DNA of 64,000 bases from Pezicula radicicola. Lineage: Eukaryota; Ascomycota; Leotiomycetes; Helotiales; Dermateaceae. The position numbers and the translations under genes are program-made. A model generated the notes under the pieces. It had not been told where the DNA came from. It saw only the letters and a list, made by a program, of their open reading frames with translations, and made no database searches. Positions 11,030 to 21,398 of the stretch are shown in pieces. How positions within the stretch are numbered: the stretch's first letter is position 1; every line of letters starts with the position of its first letter. The DNA is taken from assembly GCA_003008705.1 (NCBI GenBank), contig PDUO01000008.1, forward strand, positions 620,001 to 684,000. Direction: 5' to 3'.

Positions 11030-12600
11030 TAGAGTCCAAGACACTACAAAGAGTACATTTGGGTAACAAGAGCGGGGGGGGGTTACATTTGAGACTGCTC
11101 ACAACTGATGAATCTATACCGTCGATATCGTCCATCTTGCAGCGATGTGTCCAGCATAACTCGTATTAGCGGTAGCCAAGGTGGAAGTGCGGAATACCGG
11201 GCAAAGGGATGACCCAAATGTGAGTAACAATGGCGTTTCAACGCAGCTAGATTCTATACGCTTCGTGGCAAGAAGAAATTCTGCGAGATGTGACCATGCA
11301 TTTTTCAGAAAGTTTCTGTCACATTATGGTATTAAGGTTTCTCCACGAGCTGCAAACTAGCTCTGTCAGACGATAAAGGGCGTTATTTATTCTCCGTGGA
11401 GTCTGCCAGAAATGGTCACTCTACGGAGTCCTGGTAGATCCTAAATTCCTAAAGTTTAAAAAGGATACGGCCTGTACGAGGTCCCCATCTCCACAAACCA
11501 ATAAAAACATGAAGATACCACACCACAGAATTCTACTAAGTCTATTCAGGGCTTTTAGCGTATTCCCGTCTCTCAATCTAGTTTACGCTTAAGTTTAACC
11601 TTACTACCAAGCGCGGTGTTGGTGCTATCATATCTCGGATTTCTAGGTTTCGAGGCGTAGACGCGGGTCTAGAGTCACGGGCTACTTGGCCGCCAACTTT
11701 CAGAAAAAGCAAACACGGGAATTCAAATGGCGCAAAGACTAAGAGCACAACAGCTACTGTAATTCCAGGTCTCAAAAAGACTTCGCAGTGGCTTGCGTCG
11801 ATTGAGAGGTTGACGATAAACATCCCAGAACTTCTCAAGTCACTTGGACAGAGATGCCACGATGGTTCCTTGACACTGCATGACGACACAATAAGCTTTT
11901 AGGACAGCCAAAACAGAACTTAGAAGCAGCAGAACAAAATTACGTCTTACGAGATTGATTGTTCAAGCCTAGCCAGGTAAACAAAATATGACTATTCTTA
12001 GGAGGTCTGAGAAGTAGTCAAACACGAGGGTGAAGCAAAAAGAGATGACCTTTATAGGAATACAACGCAGCCGCAGGTGTAATCTGAAATTTCCGCTAGC
12101 CATTAGGAGCTAAAGGCTAAAGCAATTGGTGGTGCTGGTGCGTATGATGTGTATAGCTCTTCCTCATTGCTGACTATACAACTCATAAGTAGCGCAGACG
12201 TTGACTTTCAATGCGACTAGCGTTGAAAAACTTACCAGCCACAATGGTTATGCCACCGGAGACTGTTAGAAACAGGACCGGGCATTTTCTCGAGATTGAT
12301 TTAAAGAGATGGACAAAGAAAGGATAGTGTGACCAACAGAAGAGCATGGTGGGGCTTCCGTCGCTGGAGTGAGAATCTTAGGTCTATTGTTTTCAAGTAT
12401 GGCCATATTCAAGGGCCGAAATCGAGTTTGAACTGCTTTCATGGCGATGCCCCGAGTTGACCAGCATGATTTTTCCAATGCATCGCACACCTTGCCTGTG
12501 TCTTTGTCGCTGCAGCAAATCACACAGTCTCTCCCCAATTCTTAAAAGATATCCAAGTATTGTTGGCATGGCAAGTAAATAATTGACGCCGGCTCGAGAT
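11030..12600. other. Intergenic, no recognised gene
   Basis: Two minus-strand ORFs (11578-11889, 12266-12538) exist, but neither shows a family motif, a convincing start context or splice support. I do not call them genes. Confidence 0.4.
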
Positions 12601-12619
12601 GGCTAAATGGAAGCGACTG

Positions 12620-13270
12620 GAATTGAACGACAAAATTTATTGTCTAGCGCATAGCACACCACGTTAATGGTTCGGGCACTCGAGGTTGCTCTTTTCTTCT
12701 TGTTTTGCGATGGCTTGAACGCTTCGACAGCAGATTCTCGTCATCGAGGGCAGTGCATGGATGAAATAGGGCAGGCGCATTGCCTGAAGTTGATCGTCAA
12801 AATGGTTGTGCCACGCGTAGTACACCATGCCAATGGCCTAGTCGCTCGATGCTTTCATTCTGTTCTGTTATTACCTTAAAAAGTCAGGTGCAATCATGTC
12901 GCAAACGCTAGGGCCAGAGGTGGCCTCCAGAGTAGAGCTTCAGGCGCATCGACCCAACTTAATCGACGTACGTTGTTTGTCCAACGCATAGCATGGCGTG
13001 CCAAGTTATGTTCGATCGCGCAGTAAGGTAGAGTAGATGATCTTTGTCTCAAAAGATCTTCAAGAGCAGTCACATTGTAAGTGCTGAAGGCGCATGTTGC
13101 CTTTCTTGAGAATATTTTGCTCTCGCGAAGTGCACTGTTTGCAGAGTGACTCAAGCTGATGTCGCAATGGTTGTCCAGCGCATGGTACAGCGCATCAGGC
13201 GTTTCTCCTCCTTCTGGCCGATTGAGGTTGCTCATTGGGAGAGATGATTGCGCTGCAAGATCGACATGCA
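12620..13270. repeat. Diverged tandem repeat, about 165-200-bp units
   Basis: Four related blocks are spaced about 165-200 bp apart, at about 12628, 12793, 12961 and 13159. Each has a gatcgtc-like start, then TTGTcCAgCGCATaGtACA followed by a GCCAA/GCATCAG run. Further shared words recur between them, such as aggcgcat before each block and ctcgaggttgctc / ccgattgaggttgctc after the first and last. Divergence is high, so this is an old array or a degenerate repeat-rich sequence. No coding function is evident. Confidence 0.45.
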
Positions 13271-13499
13271 CCCCAAATCACCTATTGCAAAGTTTTGCAG
13301 AATCGAATGCGACGTCGCATGAACTGGAGGGTTGTGAACATATGTCTATTGGAACACGTCGTCGGATGGTCTGAAAGCTTGGACGCCTCTATCTCCGGCT
13401 CCTGATACGTGGACGGTGCTGCGATTGATAGTTGATGCAGATCATGTGATATGGGTGCGGAGTGAGGGGAGTGGATGTGCAAGGTGAGATACCCAAATA

Positions 13500-13630
13500 A
13501 GGGACTTACTGAGGTTACTCAGATGAACTCAATTACTCAAAGTGAGTACCTCGGTAGTGGTTTACCCCAGATTAGGTGAGTTATGCAGATGGAATCAGCT
13601 GCTTAGATCAAGTCAATTACTCACGTACTT
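13500..13630. repeat. Degenerate direct repeats (CAATTACTCA motif)
   Basis: GAACTCAATTACTCAAAGTG (about 13525) and AAGTCAATTACTCACGTACT (about 13610) lie some 85 bp apart with similar flanks rich in ACTCAGAT/GCTTAGAT. Probably a degenerate local duplication upstream of the 944-aa protein gene. Confidence 0.35.
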
Positions 13631-14080
13631 TTGTATGTTGAAATGCGCGTTACCCTCTCATTAAATCAATTATTCAAAAGTGCCTTAGGTAGTAAATCTC
13701 GTGCGCAATTATCCAGGGCCAGTGAGGTGAGTTGCGAAGATGGGATGCCTCGTAATATCAATTTCTTCTCTGTGTATTTATCAACGCTCCTCTGGACAAT
13801 CTCTCGGCCCGTGGCGCCTTCCAATAATGGGGCGCTGAGATTGGACGCTTCCCTTTTGGATAGCTTTATTGACAATGACCTCCAAAATTTTATCACCTCA
13901 CCGACACAACTCATCGCAACACCCGCATAAAACTTTATGTGCATAGAAGGAGCGAAATTTGTGCAGCAAGTCAGCAAGTCAGCAACCCCAAAGTGGGTCG
14001 ATCCCAGATAAGTATCTCCAAACAGAAATTTCCCTTCCCCTTTTGTATCCTCCTCTTTCCTCCTCCTCATCGTTGGACGG

Positions 14081-16915
14081 ATGTCTATGTCTTCTGCACT
14101 GTTATTCCTCTCCGTTCCTGCCTCCATCATCATTGCGATGTCTCCCTCCATCCTTAGACGCGTCGTCAATAGATTGTCAGGCCAGCAACCTCTACTTGAA
14201 GCTCCCAAGTCTTCTCCGCAGTCATCCGAGGACGCTGCTCAAGATCGTGCGGTTCTTGAGAAGGCCATTCAAGCCGCAGTATCTGCTTGCCTCAACAACG
14301 ATGCCTTCACTGGCGCAGTAGCCACGCAATTGGCTACGCAAATCCAGCCCTCCTTCCAGCCCATCATTGATGCCCTCTCCAAGCACGAAGCTCAGATTGA
14401 AAAGAACACAACCACTACCGACCAGATCCTCGCCAGCCTCAACTCTACCTCCGCAGAAACAGCTAGCAAGCTCGCAGCTTTCGGATCATCTTTCGAGATT
14501 GGCACGGCCGCAAACACCACCGAGATCTCTGGCTTGAAGAACACCGTTGCCCAGATCACTACTTCGTTGGCTGAGCTTGGAACAAATGTGAAGGCTGTCC
14601 AGGAGCAGATTGCTGCACCCGTAGATACCTCAAAGCTGGATTCCATTGCTACAGAGGTCAAGAGCTCCAACGAATCGCACGCATCCCACGCCTCTACTCT
14701 GGCCGCTATCCAGGCATCAACATCTACACCAGTCGCTATCGATTTTTCTGCATTGGAGGCCAAGCTCGAGAGCGTCCTGGCAACTCTGGCAGATATCAAG
14801 AGCAACGATGCTTCTGCTGACATCCTTTCTGCTGTGAAGATCTCCAACGAATCCCACGCATCCCACACAAACGCTCTTGGTGAGATCAAGGCCATTGCGA
14901 GCACCCCTGCCCCTGTCCCAGCAACCGTCGATATCTCTGGTTTGGAGAATGAAGTCAAGTCAATCTCTGCCATTGTTGCTGAGATTAAGGCCACCCCTGC
15001 TCCAGTTTACGAACCTACCACTGTCGATTTGGCACCATTGGAGACTGAGGTTAAGTCTATCTCCGCTGCGCTCAACACCCACTCAAGCACTTTGGATGAG
15101 ATCAAGTCCGTTGCTAGCACACCTGCCCCTGTCTCTGCACCTATCGATATCTCTGGATTAGAGGCAGAAGTCAAGGCTATCACTGCTACTCTTGCTGAGA
15201 TCAAGGCCACCCCCGCTCCTACATTCGAAGCTCCCGCCCCAGTTGATCTATCAACCTTGGAAACCGAAGTCAAGTCTATCTCTGCTATTGTTGCTGAGAT
15301 TAAGGCCACTCCTGCTCCAACATTCGAGGCTCCCGCTCCGGTCGATCTCTCTGCCTTGGAAACCGAAATTAAGTCTATCTCTGCCTCGATCGCTGAGATC
15401 AAGGCTACACCTGCTCCTGCATTTGAGGCTCCCGCCCCGGTCGATCTATCAACATTGGAAACCGAAGTCAAGTCTATCTCCGCCTTAATCGCTGAGATCA
15501 AGGCTACACCTGCTCCTACATTTGAGGCTCCTGCCCCAGTCGATCTCTCTGCCTTAGAAACCGAAGTCAAGTCTATCTCTGCTATTGTTGCTGAGATTAA
15601 GGCCACTCCTGCTCCAACACTCGAGGCTCCTGCTCCAGTTGATCTTTCTACCTTGGAAAGTGAAGTCAAGTCTATCTCTACCACGGTTGCTGAAATTAAG
15701 GCCACTCCTTTCCCTGTCCCAGAAGCCACCACTGTTGATTTTTCACCTCTCGAGGCCGAGATCAAGTCTATCAGTGCTACGCTCGCGGAGATCAAGGCAA
15801 CCCCGGCCGCCGCTTCCATTGATCTTGCTCCTTTGGAAGCTGAAGTTAAGGCCCTCGGTGAATCGGTTAAGGCTATTCCTGCCCCAACCGCAGTCGATAT
15901 TTCTGCTCTTGAGGCCGAGTTGAAGTCCCATGGCGAAACCATCAAGGCCATCCCAACCCCAGCAACCGTGGATCTTTCTTCATTGGAGGCTGAACTCAAG
16001 GCTCTTAGCGAGTCAGTTAAAGCCATTCCAGCACCAACGACAGTTGATATCTCAGGCCTTGAGGCTGAACTGAAGTCCCACGGCGAAACCATCAAGGCTA
16101 TCCCAGCACCGGCAGCAGCAGTCGATATCTCTGGTCTGGAAGCCGAGCTTAAATCTCATGGAGAGACTATCAAGGCCATCCCAGCCCCAACGACAGTTGA
16201 TCTTTCTGCATTGGAGGCTGAGCTCAAGTCTCTTACCGAGTTAGTCAAAGCCATCCCGGCACCAGAGGCCGCGGCCCCAGTTGATCTTACTCCCTTGGAA
16301 GCCGAGATTAAGTCCCTCAGCGAGTCAATCAAGTCTGCCCCAGCACCAGCAGAAGTCAACCTTGCTCCTTTGGAGACAGCTATTGCTGACTTGAAAGCAT
16401 CATCGAGCGCTACCGACATCTCCGGCCTCGAGACATCCGTCCAGACCATCATCTCGACGTTGTCCGAAGTCAAGACAGCCGACATTCTTGCTGCAGTCAC
16501 TGCTCAAGGTGCCGTTTCAGGTGACATCCTGACTAACGTCCAGGCAATCAAGACTGCCGTCGAGACCCCAGCAAAGGAAGATACCACTTCGGCTGACATT
16601 CTGTCCCACGTCCAAGCCATCAAGGCGGTTGTGGAAACCCCAGCCAAGGAGGACACAACTTCTGCTGAGATCCTCGCCGAGGTCAAGTCAATTAAGGCTG
16701 TTGTTGAGACTCCAGCTAAGGAAGCCGAAACCCCCAAAGAGCTTTTGAGCATCGTCTCTGAGGGTGTTTTCCTCTCCGAAAAGGGTCTCAAGCAGGTTAA
16801 GGATAGTGTTCAGGTCGAAGTCCAGGCTTTGGAAGTTGGTACTAACGATAAAGGTGTGCCCGTCGAGAAGACTGAGAATGGTGTCAAGGCGGAAGTCAAG
16901 GAAGTTGAGGCATGA
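14081..16915 (+). CDS. 944-aa helical-repeat protein of unknown function
   Basis: A single uninterrupted exon. Residues 20-215 are ordinary sequence with helix-forming blocks (AAQDRAVLEKAIQAAVSACL, ATQLATQIQPSFQPIIDALS). From about 215 to 720 the protein is built of 25-36-aa repeats. A first set has the plan VDLSTLETEVKSISA-xVAEIKATPAPxFEAPAP (about ten copies). A second has VDISGLEAELKSHGETIKAI-PAPT (about eight). Near the C-terminus are three copies of the plan SADILSHVQAIKAVVETPAK. Each repeat alternates an amphipathic helix with a Pro/Ala linker, suggesting an extended rod or tether. No enzyme motif is visible. It vaguely resembles Ala/Pro-rich structural or septal-tether proteins, but I do not assign it. 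An alternative start is the ATG at 14138 (MSPSILRR); the first ATG adds a hydrophobic 19-residue leader that could mimic a signal peptide. Confidence 0.85.
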   Translation: MSMSSALLFLSVPASIIIAMSPSILRRVVNRLSGQQPLLEAPKSSPQSSEDAAQDRAVLEKAIQAAVSACLNNDAFTGAVATQLATQIQPSFQPIIDALSKHEAQIEKNTTTTDQILASLNSTSAETASKLAAFGSSFEIGTAANTTEISGLKNTVAQITTSLAELGTNVKAVQEQIAAPVDTSKLDSIATEVKSSNESHASHASTLAAIQASTSTPVAIDFSALEAKLESVLATLADIKSNDASADILSAVKISNESHASHTNALGEIKAIASTPAPVPATVDISGLENEVKSISAIVAEIKATPAPVYEPTTVDLAPLETEVKSISAALNTHSSTLDEIKSVASTPAPVSAPIDISGLEAEVKAITATLAEIKATPAPTFEAPAPVDLSTLETEVKSISAIVAEIKATPAPTFEAPAPVDLSALETEIKSISASIAEIKATPAPAFEAPAPVDLSTLETEVKSISALIAEIKATPAPTFEAPAPVDLSALETEVKSISAIVAEIKATPAPTLEAPAPVDLSTLESEVKSISTTVAEIKATPFPVPEATTVDFSPLEAEIKSISATLAEIKATPAAASIDLAPLEAEVKALGESVKAIPAPTAVDISALEAELKSHGETIKAIPTPATVDLSSLEAELKALSESVKAIPAPTTVDISGLEAELKSHGETIKAIPAPAAAVDISGLEAELKSHGETIKAIPAPTTVDLSALEAELKSLTELVKAIPAPEAAAPVDLTPLEAEIKSLSESIKSAPAPAEVNLAPLETAIADLKASSSATDISGLETSVQTIISTLSEVKTADILAAVTAQGAVSGDILTNVQAIKTAVETPAKEDTTSADILSHVQAIKAVVETPAKEDTTSAEILAEVKSIKAVVETPAKEAETPKELLSIVSEGVFLSEKGLKQVKDSVQVEVQALEVGTNDKGVPVEKTENGVKAEVKEVEA

Positions 16916-17540
16916 ATGATATGATAGTTACGATAATTGGGGAAGGCGGAGGTAATGAAATAGCGGAAACGGATTGTGTGTACCTTAGATTGTCTTTCCT
17001 CTTGTTGTCAGCATACGCTTTATACCCTCTGATGCTAGTCTTGGTTTGTCCTTGGGAGACATAATACTTCAATACTACTCACAGAGTATGACACTCCACT
17101 CGGTGGCATTCACACACTGTAACCCACATGTTCTCTATCGATTTTGTAACCATGAGTCTCGAGGTATGTAGGTGATCCAAAAGGTGATCTACTTATGTCA
17201 CGACAGTTATTCGGAGCAAGAAAATTATTCAGGAGGTCAGTAACTTTGCTTCAAATCATGAATTCAGGAAGGGGTTCATAAAATAAGCGATTCATTGGCT
17301 TGTCAGCTCATTTTGCCATTTCGCCATTTTGGGGAAATATAGGCGACTTGCATGCAATGCAGCTTAATCGACCACTCCGCTTGCTCGAAAAACGCCCAGC
17401 TGAAAGTTAAACGTCTTTTTAAGACTCTTTATAGCGTGTGCATGTCACCTGCTTTATATTGAGACGTACTCTTAAACTCACTAAATCCTTAGAGTAAATG
17501 AGCTTGATGAAAACTTTCGTACTGCAAAGTCCAGAGTAGC
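16916..17540. other. Intergenic
   Basis: 3' region of the 944-aa gene and upstream region of the HET relic. Nothing specific was recognised. Confidence 0.4.
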
Positions 17541-19528
17541 AATGGAGGGGGTTCTACTCCCATATAACCCAACAATTGCCGTACCCAAGACGAGGTATGT
17601 ATGTCGTGAGCGGTATAATGGAGTTCCGTTTCTGAGCTATGCAGAACATAGAGGTATGTGCGATGTATCTTGACTTGTCATTACGTTCTTACCTTTGAGG
17701 ATATGCGCGGATTATCTCCTGTACTCTTCTTGTAGAGTTGAATCGTGGCTCATATGAATCTTATAGGAAGGCCTGCGTCTGGGAAAGCTTGGCTGGACTT
17801 GTTGGATTACTTTAGAACTGAGAAAACTAAGCCCACACCTATACCGGATTTGGAGGACTTTATCCAGAGTTGGCTTTTATTTGGGTTATTGCTGGAGTTT
17901 TTGGGCGTTAATGAGAAGGATACTAGAGAGGATGAGGTGAGTATTTTGACATTAGAGGAAGAGTTCCTGAATTGGCTAAAGTCTGTGGTGTAGAACCCAG
18001 CCGAACATGCTGTTGAGAAACTCGCTCTGAGTGGACCTAGTAACGCGGAATTAATCGACCACGTCTACAAATCTATTGTCGTCGAGGATGACAATAACAG
18101 TTATGTCACTCTTGACGTTGAGACGTTGCAACAACTCGTCCAAATAGCAAGATTTCGATTGCCTCAACAAGCTGAAGCCAAGAAGAAACGAAACGAGCAT
18201 CTCACCCAATGTCTAGTAGTTGCATATCCACTTTTAATCGCTCTGCCGAGACAATTCGATCACAATATCAAATACACCATTGCTGCCCTAGGGGAACTTC
18301 TCATGGAAACATTTAACTTCAGTGTTCAGCTCCTCGGAGGACAGCCTACGTTTGGTAGATATTGGGCTACTGGTTATTACAGCGAGGAAGTCAAGCTATC
18401 AATGAGAGAACATGGATGGTGTCCAAGTGATATTGCAAGAGCAGAAACGAAATTTACTTCGATTCAGACATTGAATCTCCTTCGAATGATGGATAAATCT
18501 TTACCAAAAAGAGAGGACCCGAACCATACTAATTGTACAGATGGGCTCGGTAACCCAAAACAAAACGCTCTATACCGTTGTAAACTATCACATATCCAAA
18601 CACTAGTCTCCCCACTCACGCCAAATCAAACTTCATCAAACCCTTCAACATCCTCAAAATCTACAACACCAGAGAAACAAGCAAATCAAGAAAAACAAGA
18701 ACTACCACTCCTTTGGCTCGATACCCTCTGCTGCCCCTCCCTAGACGGCCCGGGAAAACAAAAAGCAATCGAAAAACTGCGGCTAGTCTACCAAAAAGCA
18801 ACCCACGTCCTAGTCCTCGACGCCTCTCTTCAATCCTACACCTCGCAACCCATGTCAACCTCCGAACAAATAGCTCGAATCTTCACCTCAGGTTGGGTTC
18901 GTAGATTATGGACTCTTCAAGAAGGTGCACTTACCAAATCCTTATATTTCCAATTTGCGGATAAGGCATTGTGTTTGAGGGGATTATATGAGGAGTTAGA
19001 GATGATGAGATTTAGTATGCGTCATCGCCTTTTCTTTGCTGATGTTAAAAGAGAGTATGCGAGGATTAGAGAGTTTTTTCAATATATTTGTATCAAATAT
19101 GAATGGCAATCAACTGCCTAGCACAATTTTTGCACTTACCCTTGAGACACAAAATAAAGTCTCTCGGGCGTCTCTTCGAGTCCATGTAGCAGCAACAGAG
19201 ATGATACTAAGTGATTCGAATGCTCTATTTCTGGTCAGAAAGCCTATGAGCAAGTAAATAAGTTACATTGAGATTAGGCGAGCAGTAGTAGTAGGCAACA
19301 TTGGAAGCTCCCGAAATCGCTTTCCTCATTTCTCCGTCTGAAGGGATAGTAATAGAGCCGAAAATTGGATGGCTATATCACAAAAAATTAGACAGCAAAA
19401 CAGAGAACCATTTCCAATATACCTCGATCCATTTCTCTTTTACAAACTACGAAATACCGCTAATTACCAAGGATATCCCTTGCTATATTACAGATCATAA
19501 TATGGTGCTGGTGAAGACGCGAGCTTAA
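17541..19528 (+). pseudogene. HET-type (heterokaryon incompatibility) gene relic
   Basis: It begins MEGVLLPYNPTIAVPKTR...FLSYAEHR up to a GTATGT donor at about 17654. The next exon (about 17736) is out of frame with what follows. The frame 17745-19121 then contains FIQSWLLFGLLLEFL, a TAG at 17991-17993, and after it IKYTIAALGELLMETF, EHGWCPSDIARAETKFTSIQ, DGLGNPKQNALYRCKLSH, LLWLDTLCCP, a KAIEKLRLVYQKATHVLVLD block and GWVRRLWTLQEGAL. These are the hallmarks of fungal HET proteins. The part of the HET domain that normally precedes DGLGNP (the YVALSHVW motif) is missing, and the sequence jumps from HTNC directly to DGLGNP. The C-terminal region (19122-19528) continues only as scraps in other frames. 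HET proteins trigger cell death after fusion of incompatible hyphae; this copy cannot encode one. Confidence 0.82.
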
Positions 19529-20063
19529 AGACGTCCCTGTTACACTTTTTTCACGTAAGGCCTGAATTACACTCAACAAACGCACTTCATACAGGACGTT
19601 CCATGCAGACCGAAACTTAGCTATAAGAAAGCACCGCGAGACCGCTCCCAACTTGCAGCAACTAGCGTGGAGAACTGGGATGAGCTTATCGAGGCTTCCT
19701 GGGTCGGTTGTATTGCCGTCCGGGTATATAAGAAATGGCTTGCTCGATTGGCCACTGCAGTTCGTGTAAGGAATGGGTTCACACTAATAACCACCTTGAC
19801 TCCAAAATTGTGTTTGATGTGTTGTGCAGCGGTATATTAGCTGCAGAAGCATTGTGAACAAATCATTAAGTAGCTCTCATATGCTAATGCGAGACCACAT
19901 CACAGGAGCTGCAGAGACACCTTATTGTGTAGTGGTTCGTCACGTGACCGGTGTTGAAGATGTCGAGCATTATACCTAATATTATGCAGAAAGCTAGCTG
20001 CAGAGCTTGCACTTAGTAACATTCACTACTAAAACGTGTGTATGCATGTTGCCATGGTTTACA

Positions 20064-20204
20064 GAGGTGCTAGAGTTGAAGTTTGTTACACCGCTTTCAC
20101 TAAGATACACTAAGCTGTTCTAGACCTACACTACACCTAGCAATATTTTACTAGTTAGAAACTTAGAAATAAAGCGGTGTAACAAACTTTAACTCTAGCA
20201 ACTC
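20064..20204. mobile_element. MITE-like element, 141 bp
   Basis: Terminal inverted repeats of about 34 bases: GTGCTAGAGTTGAAGTTTGT at the left and, complemented, TTGCTAGAGTTAAAGTTTGT at the right, both continuing TACACCGCTTT, with few mismatches. There is no coding potential inside. Its ends do not match the other elements in this window. Confidence 0.8.
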
Positions 20205-20524
20205 CATACAGGCAAATATTAAGATGTGATTAGATAGAAAAGTCATGTGACTTACTCTCCTTATTACATTCGCCTATGTTGGCACCCTTGTTCTACCGAG
20301 AATACTATTAGCGACGCTTGCATGGAAAGTTATAGATCACATTATACATGTTCAGCTTCTTGCTAATTCCTTTTCGCTACAATAAACTCCAAATGTACTT
20401 TCCACAAACTTTATACCTTGTCATCAAAGACCTCCATCCACAATCATACAACTTTTTCAATACTGCCTTGCCGTTAGGTTTCAAATTCTAATTGTTCAAG
20501 GCAAATAAAAACCCCTATTCGCTA

Positions 20525-20736
20525 TCCCTTAGTTCGTTAGTTGCGACTTTGTACAGGGATTCGACACCCCGAGAATTTTACTACTAAAAAATGTATAAGT
20601 TTTGGCGTGCACGTCCTAGTGGTCTACTTGTACTGGGGATGAATAAACGTTAATTATTAGGTGACGAGCCACGTTAAATTTAACGTTTATTCATCCTTAG
20701 TACAAGTATGAGGGGCGCAACTAATGAACTAAGGGA
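20525..20736. mobile_element. MITE family A, full copy (carries a nested MITE)
   Basis: TIRs TCCCTTAGTTCGTTAGTTGC / (complement) TCCCTTAGTTCATTAGTTGC are flanked by TA at 20523-20524 and 20737-20738. The interior is the inverted counterpart of the copy at 10919-11029. A second, unrelated inverted repeat (20627-20706) is inserted inside. Without it the element would be about 130 bp, close to the other copy. Confidence 0.88.
20627..20706. mobile_element. Nested 80-bp MITE inside family A element
   Basis: Near-palindromic: the left arm CTTGTACTGGGGATGAATAA and the complemented right arm CTTGTACTAAGGATGAATAA both continue ACGTTAA. TA dinucleotides flank it at 20625-20626 and 20707-20708. The family A copy at 10.9 kb lacks it, although that copy also lacks the immediate flanks, so the empty site is approximate. 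Confidence 0.82.
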
Positions 20737-20804
20737 TAGACGTTCACTTACTGGCGTCAATTACTTTATTCATAAACACCAATGAAGTATCATCCTAGCG
20801 TTCC

Positions 20805-21398
20805 TGTACATACTGGGGACCTTTAGCTACAAGGTTTTCTCTAAATATGTAATACCTTGCTAAAACAGTAATACTTTATACAGAGGTATTATTTCATAAA
20901 ACCAGCCTTTAGCAACACACTTTATCATTGCCTTTAAGTAAGAACGTATTTTAAATTATAAAGCTTATTCTTACAAGTAGTAATTGTTTCTATTAAACAC
21001 ATAGTTATATAATAGATATAACTATAAGAAGTTATCTTATATACTATTTAGTATATAAGGTATTACTTCTATATATATCCTTCTTCCTATATGTGTTTTT
21101 AAGGTATTATTTGTTATACACGTAATAAATATAGTAACGTACGACTTACTTTTATATTTATAAGCTTATATTTATGTTTTTAAGCTTATTATTCTCCTAG
21201 TTTGCGATACTCGAGTACTAAAGATATTTAGTAGGGGGAATATAGATATTTATGTCCTATAGATTATTAAGGGGAACGGAATCGATTCCAAATTATAAGG
21301 AATGTGCTAAGTAATAATATGCATTTAGTCTTAATTGAGTATATTCTATTATGGGAATGAAGGAAAACCTTATTGCTAAAGGTCCCTATTGCCGCACA
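20805..21398. mobile_element. 594-bp AT-rich element with imperfect TIRs
   Basis: The left end (20805 onward) and the complement of the right end (to 21398) share TGT....GGGACCTTTAGC...AAGGTTTTC, about 30 matches in 40. The interior is extremely AT-rich and full of TA steps, as expected of a non-coding DNA element or of sequence altered by repeat-induced point mutation. No ORF of interest is present. Confidence 0.6.

Noticed and set aside
11578..11889. 103-codon minus-strand ORF with a hydrophobic segment
   Set aside because: No family motif, no supporting introns, and it lies in a gene-poor repeat-bearing stretch.
12894..13271. 125-codon minus-strand ORF
   Set aside because: It lies wholly inside the diverged tandem repeats and has no recognisable features.
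13666..14208. 180-codon minus-strand ORF overlapping the 5' end of the 944-aa gene
   Set aside because: No motif, and it overlaps a convincing gene start; probably chance.
15007..16095. 362-codon open frame antisense to the 944-aa protein
   Set aside because: It arises from the periodic codon use of the sense repeats. Its product only mirrors the repeat pattern and has no splice or start support.
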